Shown in pieces: positions 16,347-26,303 of a DNA stretch of 64,000 nucleotides. Under the pieces are notes generated by a model. The model saw nothing but the letters and a program-made list of their open reading frames with translations. It did no database searches and was not told the origin of the DNA. The translations under genes and the position numbers were made by a program. The DNA lies in NCBI GenBank assembly GCA_963834445.1, contig CAWIBU010000006.1:10586-74585 (forward strand), given 5' to 3'. The stretch is from PALSA-350 sp963834445. GTDB taxonomy: Bacteria; Acidobacteriota; Terriglobia; Terriglobales; Acidobacteriaceae. The first letter of the stretch is position 1, and every line of letters starts with the position of its first letter.

Positions 16347-17237
16347 ATGGGAGCCGTAATTGAAACCAACGATCTGAAGAAAAGCTACGGGACACACGAG
16401 GCGGTAAAAGGTCTCAATCTCGAAGTTCAAGATGGCTCCGTGTGCGCATTTCTCGGTCAAAACGGTGCTGGCAAGAGTTCGACCATAAAGATGCTCCTCG
16501 GTATGATCCATCCAACGTCAGGCGCAGGCAGCATTTTCGGTCATAGGATTGATAACGAGCGCGAGAGCCTGCTAATCCGGCAACAGGTAGCCTTTGTCGC
16601 TGAAGACAAACGTCTATACGACTATATGACGGTGGCGGAAATTCTTTGCTTCACAAAGTCATTCTTCCCGAACTGGAACAGCGACTTCGAGCGGCATCTG
16701 CTGGAAAGGTTCGAACTCCCACGCGATCGCAAGGTGCGCCAGCTATCTAAAGGCATGCGTACGAAGCTGGCCCTGCTGCTCGGATTCGCGCGCGGGTGCA
16801 AGTTGCTTATTCTCGACGAGCCGACAGAAGGACTTGATCCCGTCGCCATCGAAGACGTGCTTCAGATCGTCGTCTCACTTGCGGCTCAGGGCACGACGAT
16901 TTTCTTCTCATCACATCAGATAGCCGAAGTGGAGCAGGTCGCCGATCACGTGTTGATGATCGATCGCGGGAAGCTTGTCCTGGACGCACCCATGGATCAA
17001 GTCAAGGACCAATACCGCCATATTCAGGCTGTCTTTCCCGAACCAGTAGATGAACGGGATTTTCGGCTGCCCGGTATCGAGCGAGTGAGGCTGGAAGGAC
17101 GTACGGTGTCCCTAATTGCAAGCCGCAATCTCGATTCGATCATGGAGCACATTCGCATGTTGAAGGCCGGAAATGTCGATGTACTGCCCATTTCACTGAA
17201 AGAAATCTTCCTCGAAAAAGTGAAGGCACGGTCATGA
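16347..17237 (+). CDS. ABC transporter ATP-binding protein (YtrB-like)
   Basis: 296-residue ABC ATPase. Walker A GQNGAGKSS (about residue 37), the signature LSKGMRTKLALLLGFA (about 133) and Walker B LLILDEPTEGLDP (about 154), then the SSHQIAEVEQ H-loop, are all intact. The last 80 residues are the C-terminal extension typical of ABC-2 exporters. A ribosome site (GGAGG) lies just before the start. The gene lies 3 bases after the YtrA-like regulator and overlaps the permease start by 4 bases. The pair probably exports a hydrophobic compound or antimicrobial; the substrate cannot be read from the sequence. Confidence 0.93.
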   Translation: MGAVIETNDLKKSYGTHEAVKGLNLEVQDGSVCAFLGQNGAGKSSTIKMLLGMIHPTSGAGSIFGHRIDNERESLLIRQQVAFVAEDKRLYDYMTVAEILCFTKSFFPNWNSDFERHLLERFELPRDRKVRQLSKGMRTKLALLLGFARGCKLLILDEPTEGLDPVAIEDVLQIVVSLAAQGTTIFFSSHQIAEVEQVADHVLMIDRGKLVLDAPMDQVKDQYRHIQAVFPEPVDERDFRLPGIERVRLEGRTVSLIASRNLDSIMEHIRMLKAGNVDVLPISLKEIFLEKVKARS

Positions 17238-18805
17238 AGATGCTGCTCTACAAAGCCTGGGTTGAAACGCGGGTACGATTCTTTGCTGGTCTCGTGGCCG
17301 CAACTATTGTTTGTGTTTTTAACATCCAGCAGCACGCGTGGCTTGTGAAATGGTGGGCGCAAGAGCTCGAGGATCCGAAGGGATATCACCTCGCATGGAT
17401 GGTACTTGGTATCAACAATTACGGATGGTATCTCTGGCACTACCTTTACAACAATTACCTTCAGCAGGTCTGGGCTTTGTTTGCTCTGCTGTTTGCTTTT
17501 GGCGGATTGATTCGGGAGAAGAGTGCGGGATCCGTTCTGTTCAGTCTAAGCCTACCCGTTAGTCGTCGGCGTTGGCTGTTCACGCGCTTAGCGATGGCAT
17601 TCATTGAGAGTGTAGCTCTGAGCCTTTTCGCCGTCGTCGTGGTGATGATCGGCTCATCCGTGATTCATCAGTCGTTCTCGCTCACGCAGATTTTGCTACA
17701 CACAGCTCTCATGGTCGGGGCGGGGGTCTTTCTGATTGCATTCGGTAATTTGTGCTACTCGCTGTTTCCGGGCGACTATTTATGTCTGCTGATCACGTTG
17801 GTGCTTCTAGGCGTGCCTTACCTGGTTCTTCAGACCTACATGCAGCATCTCCACTATTTCGGCAAAACCAGCTGGCTCGCATACTTTGATTTCGCGCACG
17901 CCATGGCGGGTCCGTGGCAGTTGACTTGGACAACTGCGCCGTGGCTCACGCTGCTCCTACTTGGGCTCTCACCGCAATCTGTTGGATGGCTGCCGTGGCT
18001 CATGGAGACCGCATTGACTACTGATCTATTCGTCGCATCGCGAAAAACCCAAGTCGAACTTGGCGCGCCCTTGCCTGGAGATTCTGGCGAGAGTCGCAGG
18101 CCCGTTTCGGAGCTGCAGTTTGTGCTGCTCACGGCGCTCGTGATCTATGGCGTTGTCACCGCTCCGGGATATATTGCGCGGCATAATGCGCACTTTCCGG
18201 ATAAACCATTGCCCTACACGGTCTACGTGTGGAGTGGATTTTTCCACTATGCCCTGCAGGGGATCTGGGTGCTCGCCGCCGTTGTGCTCACATTTGGTGG
18301 GCTCGCACGGGAGGTGGGAACGGGCACAGCGCTTTTCACGCTCAGCCTACCCGTACGCCGCTCGCACGTTTTTATGATTCGGGCGGCGATCGCGTGGGCA
18401 CAATCGATCGCGCTCGGAGTCGGCGCCGCGATGTTGATTCCGTTTGTTTCTCGATTTGTCGGCGAAGTATATCCGCTTGATCAGGCTATGGTGTTTGGCG
18501 CTCTCATGAGTTCCGCCGGCCTAACCATCCTTGCGCTTGGTCTGTTGCTTTCAGAGATCTTCGAGGCGGAGTTTACAACACCCGTCGTTGGACTTTGCGC
18601 CATCGCGACTGTGTTTTTCAGTTACAAGGCCCACATCTTGCCCGGTTGGAACGTCTTCGACGTGATGAGCGCGGCAGATTCTATCGACCCGCACACTCAG
18701 CTCTTGCATGGCACGATACCATTGGGTGGCCTTGGCATCTGCTCACTGATGTCGGCGCTGTTGCTTATAGCAGGCATCGTTCTTATTCGCCGCCGAGAAG
18801 CCTAG
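17234..18805 (+). CDS. ABC-2 type permease, internally duplicated
   Basis: 523-residue membrane protein with about 12 hydrophobic segments. Two halves repeat the same block: FAFGGLIREKSAGSVLFSLS (about residue 92) and FTFGGLAREV..ALFTLSLPV (about 370), each followed by R-rich residues and a long helix. So this is a fused tandem permease, able to replace a homodimer. It overlaps the ATPase gene by 4 bases (ATGA) and completes the regulator-ATPase-permease operon. The central loop (about residues 270-290) is charged. No stop or frameshift interrupts it. Confidence 0.88.
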   Translation: MKMLLYKAWVETRVRFFAGLVAATIVCVFNIQQHAWLVKWWAQELEDPKGYHLAWMVLGINNYGWYLWHYLYNNYLQQVWALFALLFAFGGLIREKSAGSVLFSLSLPVSRRRWLFTRLAMAFIESVALSLFAVVVVMIGSSVIHQSFSLTQILLHTALMVGAGVFLIAFGNLCYSLFPGDYLCLLITLVLLGVPYLVLQTYMQHLHYFGKTSWLAYFDFAHAMAGPWQLTWTTAPWLTLLLLGLSPQSVGWLPWLMETALTTDLFVASRKTQVELGAPLPGDSGESRRPVSELQFVLLTALVIYGVVTAPGYIARHNAHFPDKPLPYTVYVWSGFFHYALQGIWVLAAVVLTFGGLAREVGTGTALFTLSLPVRRSHVFMIRAAIAWAQSIALGVGAAMLIPFVSRFVGEVYPLDQAMVFGALMSSAGLTILALGLLLSEIFEAEFTTPVVGLCAIATVFFSYKAHILPGWNVFDVMSAADSIDPHTQLLHGTIPLGGLGICSLMSALLLIAGIVLIRRREA

Positions 18806-20118
18806 CGTTTTGGGCAGGCAGATGCTCCCCTCGGATAAACACTTCAGGCCGATGCATCTCTCGACAGGCTCAGACGACTCTTCGCGCGGCCCTAAAGCGA
18901 AGCTCCTCCACGTTAAGTTCCCCGATCTCCATGTCTCGAAAGAAGACTCTGTAAAACCCTGGTGTCACCAACTCAAATGCCAACTCTTCGAAACGGAAGA
19001 CCTCGCTGATGAAGATTCTCGTCTTATGCCAACTGATGTCTCCGCTATTGTTCACCCGTCGCAACAGAATGCCTTTCGGGTAATTGAATTCCGGCAACTT
19101 GCGTGGTAATCGAACGGAGCTTGGTTGGTAGAGACTTGCCGGGACTTGGTTGTTCAGGGCCTCATGGGGACGCTCATTGTTGAACACATAACGAAAACGA
19201 TCGAAGCGGCTCTGCTGTGCACGTAGGGATGCCGCAGGCGGCTTCGTCGTATCCTCCTTCAGCGTGCGATGCATCCGCTCGTGGCGGCCATTTTGTTGCG
19301 GTCTACCGGCTTGTATCCGCTCGTGCACGATCCCAAGCTTCATCCACCCGAGCGAGAGTTTTGACAGCCCCATCAGCCCCGTGCCCGCAAACGGTGCGCC
19401 GTTGTCGGTCCTGATCCGTGCTGGCACGCCGTACTCCCGCATGGCTGCCTCGCAGATTGCTCGGACCTGGCTAAGATCGATACGTGAGACGATCTGGCAA
19501 CGTATCAAGTAGCGGCTATGCGCGTCGGTGATGGTAAACGGATCGCATCGCTTGCCGTCTCCGGTCGCGAAGTAGCCCTTAAAATCCATGCACCACAGTT
19601 GATTCGGGCCAGTCACTAGAGAGAAGGGCTCCGAGCATGGCGTGGTGCGCTTCCTTTTCTTTTGCGGACTGGTCAGACCTGCACGGCTCAAAATGTTGCC
19701 GAAGGTGCTAGCTGCAGGCCACACTAACTCTGGCTGTAGCATCTCGAGCCTGGCCTTCAGTTTGCGCGCGCCCCAGGACGGATGCTTGGCACGAAGCACG
19801 AGGATAGCGTTCTCCATCGGCTCAAGCGTCGCGTGCGAACAGGTATGCGGACGGCGGCTGCGATCCACGAGTCCCTCGGGCCCCGTCTCGTTGTAGCGGT
19901 TGATCCAGCGGTAGGCCGTTGGACGTGAGATTCCGTACGCGCGACACAGGTCCGCTACTGACATCTCTTCCTTCTGGTAACTCGATAGGAACTGCAAACG
20001 TTGATCCAAGATACAACTCTCTTTCCAGGGCATACACCATCGTCGTGTGTCCCCAAACACCGAGTGTCCGTTACTGTCGCGCTCCTCTGTAAACCATGTC
20101 TCCGGTCTGTTTTGTAAC
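18806..20118 (-). mobile_element. IS481-like insertion sequence (approximate limits)
   Basis: The unit comprises the transposase gene plus flanks. The right end is set by a 31-base repeat (20088-20118) whose reverse complement starts GTTAC and contains GACCGGAGACAT. No clear matching repeat is seen near 18806-18869, so the left limit is only the end of the preceding gene; the only matching inverted copy is at 15597-15627, beyond the ABC operon. No target duplication could be identified. Confidence 0.5.
18870..20033 (-). CDS. IS481-family transposase
   Basis: 387-residue DDE transposase. N-terminal helix-turn-helix (MSVADLCRAYGISRPTAYRW), then an integrase core with the catalytic residues in CMDFKG (first Asp), RTDNGAPF (second Asp) and QQNGRHERMHR (Glu). 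The C-terminal tail includes PEFNYPKGI..RRVNNSGDI, usual in this family. I start it at ATG 20033 (MPWKES), the common family start, rather than at 20060. The frame is intact and the element may be active. A 31-base terminal-repeat-like segment lies 55 bases upstream at 20088-20118. Confidence 0.92.
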   Translation of the reverse strand: MPWKESCILDQRLQFLSSYQKEEMSVADLCRAYGISRPTAYRWINRYNETGPEGLVDRSRRPHTCSHATLEPMENAILVLRAKHPSWGARKLKARLEMLQPELVWPAASTFGNILSRAGLTSPQKKRKRTTPCSEPFSLVTGPNQLWCMDFKGYFATGDGKRCDPFTITDAHSRYLIRCQIVSRIDLSQVRAICEAAMREYGVPARIRTDNGAPFAGTGLMGLSKLSLGWMKLGIVHERIQAGRPQQNGRHERMHRTLKEDTTKPPAASLRAQQSRFDRFRYVFNNERPHEALNNQVPASLYQPSSVRLPRKLPEFNYPKGILLRRVNNSGDISWHKTRIFISEVFRFEELAFELVTPGFYRVFFRDMEIGELNVEELRFRAARRVV

Positions 20119-20377
20119 GGAAGTGCGAAGTACGCTCAGGAGCTCCGCCCCTCGCGCCCGCAAGGGTATCCCCAGGCTTCCGCGCTTCGCTTGTGCAGCC
20201 CTCCGCTCCGCTCCGCCCTTTTCAACTCTCGCTTCGCTTCGTCTCAAGGGTGGGAGATCCCCCTCCCCTTGCGCTTGCTACCCCCCGCCTTCGCCAGGAG
20301 GCGTTCGGCATGTATGTACACGCCGCCGCCCGATTCAAGGGCAACGGCCAGTGCAACAGCCCAAGGAGGAAGCACCC

Positions 20378-20787
20378 ATGAACACCACTATCGCCGCCGT
20401 CAACCAATCAACCGCCAACACCAACAGGCAGCAGAAGCAGACCGCGAAAGAAGTAATCGCGGCCAACGTGCAAGCCCTGATCGAGCAGTTGGAGCAGGGA
20501 CACTCAGACGCCCTTACTGCCTACCTCACCGCAATGGGAAGGTTTCACAATTACAGCTTTGGCAACATTCTCGAAATTGCACGGCAGAAGCCGGACGCAA
20601 CCCGGGTTGCTGGCCTTTATGCGTGGAACCAGCTTGGCCGCAAGGTCAAGAAGGGCGAGCACGGCATCCGCATTCTTGCCCCCGTAATCGGAGTTCGCCG
20701 CAAGAAGGACGAGGAAGCCGATGAAGGACATCCGCACTCAGAATCAAGCCGTTTTGGTCGGATTCCGCGCCGCTTATGTCTTCGACA
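20378..20787 (+). pseudogene. ardC: ardC antirestriction protein, 5' half (split and frameshifted)
   Basis: The ATG at 20378 has a strong ribosome site (AAGGAGG). The product begins with the ArdC ssDNA-binding domain (FHNYSFGNILEIARQKP, VAGLYAWNQLGRKVKKGEHGI). Around 20715-20721 the reading frame shifts: one frame ends DEEADE and the next continues KDIRTQNQAVLVGFRAAYVFD. At 20787 the gene is cut by the Tn554-like element; the coding sequence resumes at 26304 with VSQTEGKELPEF. ArdC proteins protect incoming single-stranded DNA from restriction during conjugation. The gene has two independent lesions and is dead. Confidence 0.85.
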
Positions 20788-20789
20788 GA

Positions 20790-20860
20790 TTATCTCGTGA
20801 TTTGCGCCCGGCCTGGATCTGCCCCGCGAGACTGCACAACCCGGTGTACGGCGCCACGGC
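20790..20860 (+). repeat. Left terminal inverted repeat of the Tn554-like element
   Basis: The outer 24 bases (starting TTATCTCGTGATTT) are a perfect inverted match to 26280-26303. The next 20 bases match partly, and a further 27 bases (GCACAACCCGGTGTACGGCG onward) match perfectly again. The total is 71 bases without a gap. It lies immediately inside the break in ardC. Confidence 0.9.
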
Positions 20861-21053
20861 GACTGAGTCAAACCAAGTAAGTCTGGCAGAATCCGGCGCT
20901 CGGTTAACGGCCGGTTTCCGTGCGAATAGTGTCGCACAGATCGCCTCAGCAGTTTTGTCTAGCCTGATTGGAGGGCTGGCATCGGAGATATGCAGCGTAA
21001 GCGCCGAGGTGGCGCCGGCGTGAGGACCTCGCCGGGGCTGTTGGGACTCTGAA

Positions 21054-22607
21054 TCAGGTTCTACGTTCCGGGAATCGGCAATACACGGGATCTTTACAGT
21101 TGTTTGCTTCTGAGAACTCACTTGGCACCCGTTCCTGTCCCCAGATCTTTCGTCCGGCGCGTTTCGGGTTCCGGAGAAAGAAATCGTTCCGCTCCCGATA
21201 GTGTCGATCGATTGCCATTTTTGCGGCTTCCACGGAAGGGTAATCGCTATTGTGAATGATTGCTTTAGCCATCCCACTGAAGACTGATTCGATTACATTG
21301 AGGAACTGCGCACAAGCCGGCAGTGGCGCCGTCTTCACTATAGGGAAACCATTTCGAACTGCCTGTTGATTAATCTCACTCAGATGCGAGAACAGCTTCT
21401 TCGATATGTGCCATGAGGCGGCATCCCATGACAGATAAATGGTTCGGCAAGTGCAGTATTCGGTGCGCACTAGGTCCGCCATCTTGATCATCTCCTCTGT
21501 ATTCTTCTTCAAGGAGTAGAAATGGCTTATTTGGTTTCGGGATAGTTCGAGTGCAGCGGTTAAAATCAGCCAGCCTTTCGACTTTTGATATTGCGGGATC
21601 ACATAAGTCTCGCCTGGACCAACGCGCTTGGTTCCTCCCTTCCGCTTAATCGCAAACGGGCCGTATTCATCGATGGAAAAGAAGGCCTCATCCTCTCTCA
21701 GGTCCGAAAGAATTTGCTTGATGGCATCTACTTTCGTCTGGTAATCGGGATCATTGCTGGTGAGTACAATTTTGGCCTTCCGCCATTTGAATCCGGCCGT
21801 CTTGATGAAGGTACGTATGCGCTTTTTCGACATGCGATGACCACTCTCAGCCATAATTCGGTGAAGATCATCCATCCTCCAAGAAGTTCGATTAATCTCG
21901 TGGCAGGATGGAGGTGAGTGAAGCAGCGAAAACAGGAACTGCGCATGTTCTGGCTCATCTTTTGGCTTGGCGGTCTTTGTCGGTAACAGTGCATTGATGC
22001 CGCCGCTGGCAAAGCGACTGAAGTACTCGCGGACGGTTCTGCGCGACATCTGGAGACATCTAGCAATGACGGCAACATGGATTCCCTTCAAGCGGCCGAG
22101 AACAGCAAGGGCCTTCTTGCGTTCCCTCAATCTGCCGCTTCTTATTAGCTTCACGAGGCTTGACACTGTGCCGCTTGGAAACTCTTTTTCAATGGCCGGC
22201 AAAGGGACGTCACTATGCAGCATCTTCATCATCCAAGCTAATGCGATCTGAGAAGACGCCTGTCCAACTCCATCCAGTTCAGCCTTTCGGATCCGCACAT
22301 ACGTCCGCACAGTCGATTCCCCAACATCGCATCCCGGTGTCTCGATATGCAGTTGCTCCCAAATCTGATGCGCCGTATGTCGCTGGTTGAACTGCGCCTT
22401 TAAGTCGCTATTCAGGATAGCTTCAATGACCGGTATGGCCAGCGCCATTTTCGGCCGCTTTCTAGGCGTAGCTTTTCGCTTTGACGGCACTGCGTTCTTG
22501 AGGGCCGCCCGAACAGTACGCCGATGCACATTGTATTTTTGGGCGACCCCCCTGATGGTTCCGAGCCCTTGTTCGTATTCGCGCCGAAGCCGCTTGTAGA
22601 GTTGCAT
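21054..22607 (-). CDS. IS630-family transposase with an IstA-like N-terminal helix-turn-helix
   Basis: 517-residue transposase starting at ATG 22607 (MQLYKRL), preceded by AGGAGG; ATG 22622 would add five residues. Residues 1-120 resemble the DNA-binding start of IS21 IstA (GLGTIRGVAQKYNVHRRTVR). A second helix-turn-helix (VAVIARCLQMSRRTVREY) precedes the IS630 catalytic core: SIDEYGPF (Asp), YLSWDAASWH (Asp) and FLNVIESVFSGM (Glu). The frame is intact. It sits immediately downstream of the TnpB-like pseudogene within the Tn554-like element, so it inserted later. Ends could not be fixed: the flanks show only weak GTTG...TCTGA similarity. Confidence 0.88.
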   Translation of the reverse strand: MQLYKRLRREYEQGLGTIRGVAQKYNVHRRTVRAALKNAVPSKRKATPRKRPKMALAIPVIEAILNSDLKAQFNQRHTAHQIWEQLHIETPGCDVGESTVRTYVRIRKAELDGVGQASSQIALAWMMKMLHSDVPLPAIEKEFPSGTVSSLVKLIRSGRLRERKKALAVLGRLKGIHVAVIARCLQMSRRTVREYFSRFASGGINALLPTKTAKPKDEPEHAQFLFSLLHSPPSCHEINRTSWRMDDLHRIMAESGHRMSKKRIRTFIKTAGFKWRKAKIVLTSNDPDYQTKVDAIKQILSDLREDEAFFSIDEYGPFAIKRKGGTKRVGPGETYVIPQYQKSKGWLILTAALELSRNQISHFYSLKKNTEEMIKMADLVRTEYCTCRTIYLSWDAASWHISKKLFSHLSEINQQAVRNGFPIVKTAPLPACAQFLNVIESVFSGMAKAIIHNSDYPSVEAAKMAIDRHYRERNDFFLRNPKRAGRKIWGQERVPSEFSEANNCKDPVYCRFPERRT

Positions 22608-22774
22608 TCCGTCCTCCTGCATCTATGATGACCGGTAGCGTTCGATATTCGTTTTCCTCAGAATCGGGGCAACGTGACTTCAGGTGACTCAGCTTGCGAA
22701 ATACTGGGTCTTCAAGAAATGGAGCGTCGTGCTCTCTCGTAGGATGGGCACGTTCACTGCATAGGTATGTCAGC

Positions 22775-24965
22775 TCAAACGTGCTGCTCGATGACAGATG
22801 CAACATCATTGCTCAGTTCCTCAGCTCTCTGCAAGGCGCCCTTAATCCGAACCAGTTCCAACTCACGGGCGGCGATCTGGCCAGCAGGTTCGTTGTGAAT
22901 CCTGGCAGCCTCGAGACTGCGCTGATGACTGGCGAACATACGCCTGAATACTGGCACTGCACTTTTCTTCGGTTGCGCGTGGGTGCAGCCGAGGCAGACC
23001 AATCCTCTCGGACAATGTTCGCCTGTGGGCAGCGCGCAAAGGTGTGTTCCCATGTCCCGAAGGTTGCAGCTGGCCGCAAACGCCGCCCACTCCTCCGCGG
23101 TGGGGTTCTTGAGGCTATCTGCGCCATAGTGGGCGTTGTAAAGGCCGCGCACAGTCTTGCGATACTCCTCGATAAGCTGGCTCGGGTACAACTTGGCGTA
23201 GATCATGACGGTGTTGATCGAAGCATGTCCGAGGAGAGCCTGAATTACGTGGACTGGAGTGTTGTTATTCAAGTGTTCAGAGGCAAAGACACGCCGGCAA
23301 TCATGTGGCAGCAGGACCAGGGGTGAACCATCAGACTGGCGTGCGCCGGCGGCTACGGAGATCGCACGGATGCGTGACCGAATCGTCTGCAGACCTGGAG
23401 GGCTGGGATGACGGATCGCTTGAATGAGATATGGCGCCGGTGGACGTGGAACCTTCTGTGCCAGGTTCCAATGATCGCAAACGGGCACGTGATCGGTTCC
23501 ATGAAAGCGCTTCACGTGACGAATGATCTCCGCAATGACACGGCCCAGACCGTCACCGATCGGGATGACTCTTGCACGATCAAACTTCGATGGCTTCACG
23601 TGCAGCAGATAGTAGAGGCTCCCATCGGGCATTTTCCTTCTGAGAATGTCCAGAGTGGTCAGATCGGAGGCTTCTTCAATGCGTAGACCGCTCTGAACGA
23701 GCAGTTCGAGCAATGCCCAATCCCAGAATCTCTCCGTCTCTTCTGACCATGGTTTAGCTGGAGCCAGGTGAATTTACGGCGTTCGCGATGGCGTTGCTCC
23801 ACGTGCGTAAAGCAAAGGAACGGATGCTTGGCATCTCGCGTTCAAGATCTAGGACCTTGGCGGTAATCCGGGCCCGCGTACGCTCACGCGCCTTCTCGAA
23901 TCCGAGTCCAAGCAGCGCATGTCTGGTAAGAGGGATAGTGCGCGGAGCAAAGGGACGGAACGGCGAATCGGGTTCCGTCGCCCAAGCGCAGATGTCGCTA
24001 AAGAAAGTGCGAATCTCGGTCAGCCAGGAATGCGCAGTCGCGCGGACCTCTTCTCCGGCACTGGTTCCCCGCTGCACGGCGAGGGCATGCGCCATCGCAT
24101 GGGGAATGTACTCGCGCAGATGAAGAGGAAGCACTTGCGCAGAGGTTTTCACTTCCGGATGCTTTTCTTCCAGGAAGCGCCAGAAATGAGCGATGGCGAC
24201 TGACTTCCCCCTGCGAGTTGTGTAACGGTCGCTGACGCGGGCTGAATAAGTCTCCAGGTAGAGAATCATGACCTCACGAAAGCGTCGAGGAGTACGCGTA
24301 ACATCTACAAGTTCCGGAATGGTCAAAAGTCGACGTCGGCTGTGGCGTGTTGATCCATGCTTGGGCGACCGCGAAAAAACGCCCAAAGAACACAACGCTG
24401 CATCAAGCACATCGATGCCCTTCGAGTAGCGAAGGGAGAGGGTCTTCAGGTCCTCATCCTGAATCTGATGCTACGCCTTCGTAGCCATGGGTCAGCAACA
24501 AGCGCAGTCCGCTGCACACAGCAAGATGTTGTGAATGAGCGGACGCCCATCGAATCCGGCTGTGGCCTTTAATAACAAGTTATGTTGCTGAACAAGGGAA
24601 TTTTTTACGGGGAACCGCATAATCCACTGGTTGACACGGACATCGCTTAGCCACTCCATCGTTGGCACAACCACACGGGCGGGTACGATAACGCGAGCAC
24701 CCCAAGTCCAGTGGACACACGGCCTACCCACACCTTTTTGCCATAAAGGCCAGATGGATTTTTCGAAGCTACGCCAGCGTTGTTGGAGCGTCCGGCCGCG
24801 GCAGCTACCGAGAGCGTCAGCGAGATGTTGGCATGCGTTGTGCGCCTTTCTCTTGTCTCCATCGCCAAAGCGAAGAGTTGCGATTATCTGGTCGGACAAA
24901 GCGAGCAATGCCGATCCGTCGTAGGGCTGTGCTGCCAAGGATGGCTTCACGGGAAGAGTCTTCAT
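22775..24965 (-). pseudogene. TnpB-like large tyrosine recombinase, multiple frameshifts
   Basis: Homology runs through about 730 codons in several frames. It starts MKTLPVKPSLA at 24965; passes a disrupted region near 24430-24500, where CSGLRLLLTHGYEG and then DEDLKTLSLRYSKG lie in other frames; then LRTWSNAIANAV; shifts again near 23755; and ends with the catalytic part (SGLRIEEASDL, HDCRRVFASEH, LLGHASINTVMIYAKLYP). The C-terminus has the cysteine-rich CPRGLVCLGCTHAQPKKS typical of TnpB-like recombinases. At least three frame changes are needed. It overlaps the TnpA-like gene by 4 bases. The catalytic R, HxxR, H and Y residues remain readable, so decay seems recent. Confidence 0.8.
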
Positions 24966-26227
24966 TTACGCAGTCTCCTTGCGGGGGAAGGTGGGGGTAA
25001 CGTCGGCCTGGTTATCGAATGTTCCAACTCCGCTATCGTGTCTGCATCGTAAGGAAACGCAAATCGTGCAGCCTGCGTTGGGGATGATGACGGGTCGGCG
25101 AGGCCATCAGAACTCGCCTTCACCGCTGACACTGCTTTTACCAGCGATAATGCATCGACTCGCGTGTAGAGATCGCCCGTAGTTGAGATATGCGCATGGC
25201 CGAGAAGCTCCTGTGCGATCTTCAGGTTGCCCGTCAAATCGAGAACACCTTGCGCCAGCGTGTGTCGGAATAGATGGGGATGCACTGGCACACCTGCCTT
25301 GCGGCTGATGTACCGTAGCGAGGACTCGAACGACGCGTAGGTGAGCGGTTTACCGCGCCCCTTACGTAAAGCGACCCAGAGACGACTGTCCGTTGCAATG
25401 CGCTCGTCGCTCGTCCTCCAGATAGCGCTCGTATATGGGCCAGAAGTCATCTGTGACCGGAACACGATGCTCATCCCGTGCTCCCTTCAGGCGAACCACA
25501 ACGAGCCGACGCTTGCGATCAACATCAGAAAGAGACATGCCCAGGATGCCATGCCGACCTGCGCTGGTACTCCAATCTCCGATCCGCTGCCCAGTGCGGC
25601 ATAGCAGTGTGAGAATCGCCTTGTCTCGAAAGGAGGAGGCGGTATCAATGAGCTTCTGTATATCTGCGGGTTCCAGGCGCTTCGGTACTTCATAGGGAAC
25701 TCTGCGCCGAAAACCGTCACGCTGCCTCGTTCGTGGCGGGGAGTCGCGCCCCATCATCCCATGACGTAGCTCCTGATCGAGCAGCTCCCTGATGCAGGGT
25801 TCACGCGGCCACACCATGGTCCACTGCCATCCTCTGTATCACGGCGAATGTGGAAGTCAAAGTACGAAGCCAACACGCTGAGGCGGTGGTTAATCGTGCG
25901 CGGACCTCGAACCCGATCTGGAGATCGCGAGCCTATCGCGCCTTGCAACTCGCTCTGACTGAACTCTGCAATGTAGCGGCTAATAACCTGGCGGCTTGGG
26001 TGTTCCAGGCTCTCGCCCGCTTCGCGGAGCCAGGACAAGAAATGCGCCAAGCCAATCGCGTAGGCTCGCTGCGTGTAAACAGAACAATCTCGCAGCCTGA
26101 GGTGGAGAAGGAAATCGTCACATGACGGAACAGATCTTCCGTCACCATCGGAGACGCGAAACCATCCGGCGTTCGCGTCAGAAACTCTCTTCGCAGTGAA
26201 AATCGCCATAGCAGTTCCAGTGTCCAT
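24962..26227 (-). pseudogene. TnpA-like tyrosine recombinase, two frameshifts
   Basis: The frame starting at ATG 26227 (MDTGTAMAIF), just inside the right terminal repeat, gives the core-binding domain (CSVYTQRAYAIGLAHFLSWL). After PWCGRVNP (about 25,800) it continues in a second frame (PCIRELLDQELRHGMMGRD, then LLCRTGQRIGDW with catalytic Arg). Near 25,420 it moves to a third frame (RLWVALRKGRGKPLTYASFE, HLFRHTLAQ, LLGHAHISTTGDLYTRVD). Each shift is one base. Joined, it would give about 420 residues. It is the first gene of the Tn554-like element and is coupled to the TnpB-like gene. Confidence 0.8.
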
Positions 26228-26232
26228 GAGCT

Positions 26233-26303
26233 GCCGTGGCGCCGTACACCGGGTTGTGCGGCTCACGGGGCGGACCCGCGGCCGGGCGCAAATCACGAGA
26301 TAA
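26233..26303 (-). repeat. Right terminal inverted repeat of the Tn554-like element
   Basis: Inverted partner of 20790-20860. The outer 24 bases are perfect, and the inner 27-base block is perfect. The TnpA-like reading frame begins inside its inner edge. The next six bases, GATGTG (26304-26309), are ardC sequence. Confidence 0.9.

Larger units (their letters stand above)
20788..26303 (-). mobile_element. Tn554-like transposon with two decayed tyrosine recombinase genes, inserted in ardC
   Basis: A 5.5-kb unit with 71-base terminal inverted repeats. It carries, on the minus strand, a TnpA-like gene (starts next to the right repeat) and a TnpB-like gene coupled by a 4-base overlap, followed by an IS630 that replaces whatever third gene was there. 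The insertion splits ardC between Asp and Val of YVFD|VSQTEG. Outside the repeats the six bases are GACAGA on the left and GATGTG on the right; the intact ardC codons would read GAyGTG. This fits Tn554-type insertion, which leaves a 6-base core rather than a duplication. Both recombinase genes carry frameshifts, so the element is immobile by itself. Confidence 0.8.
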
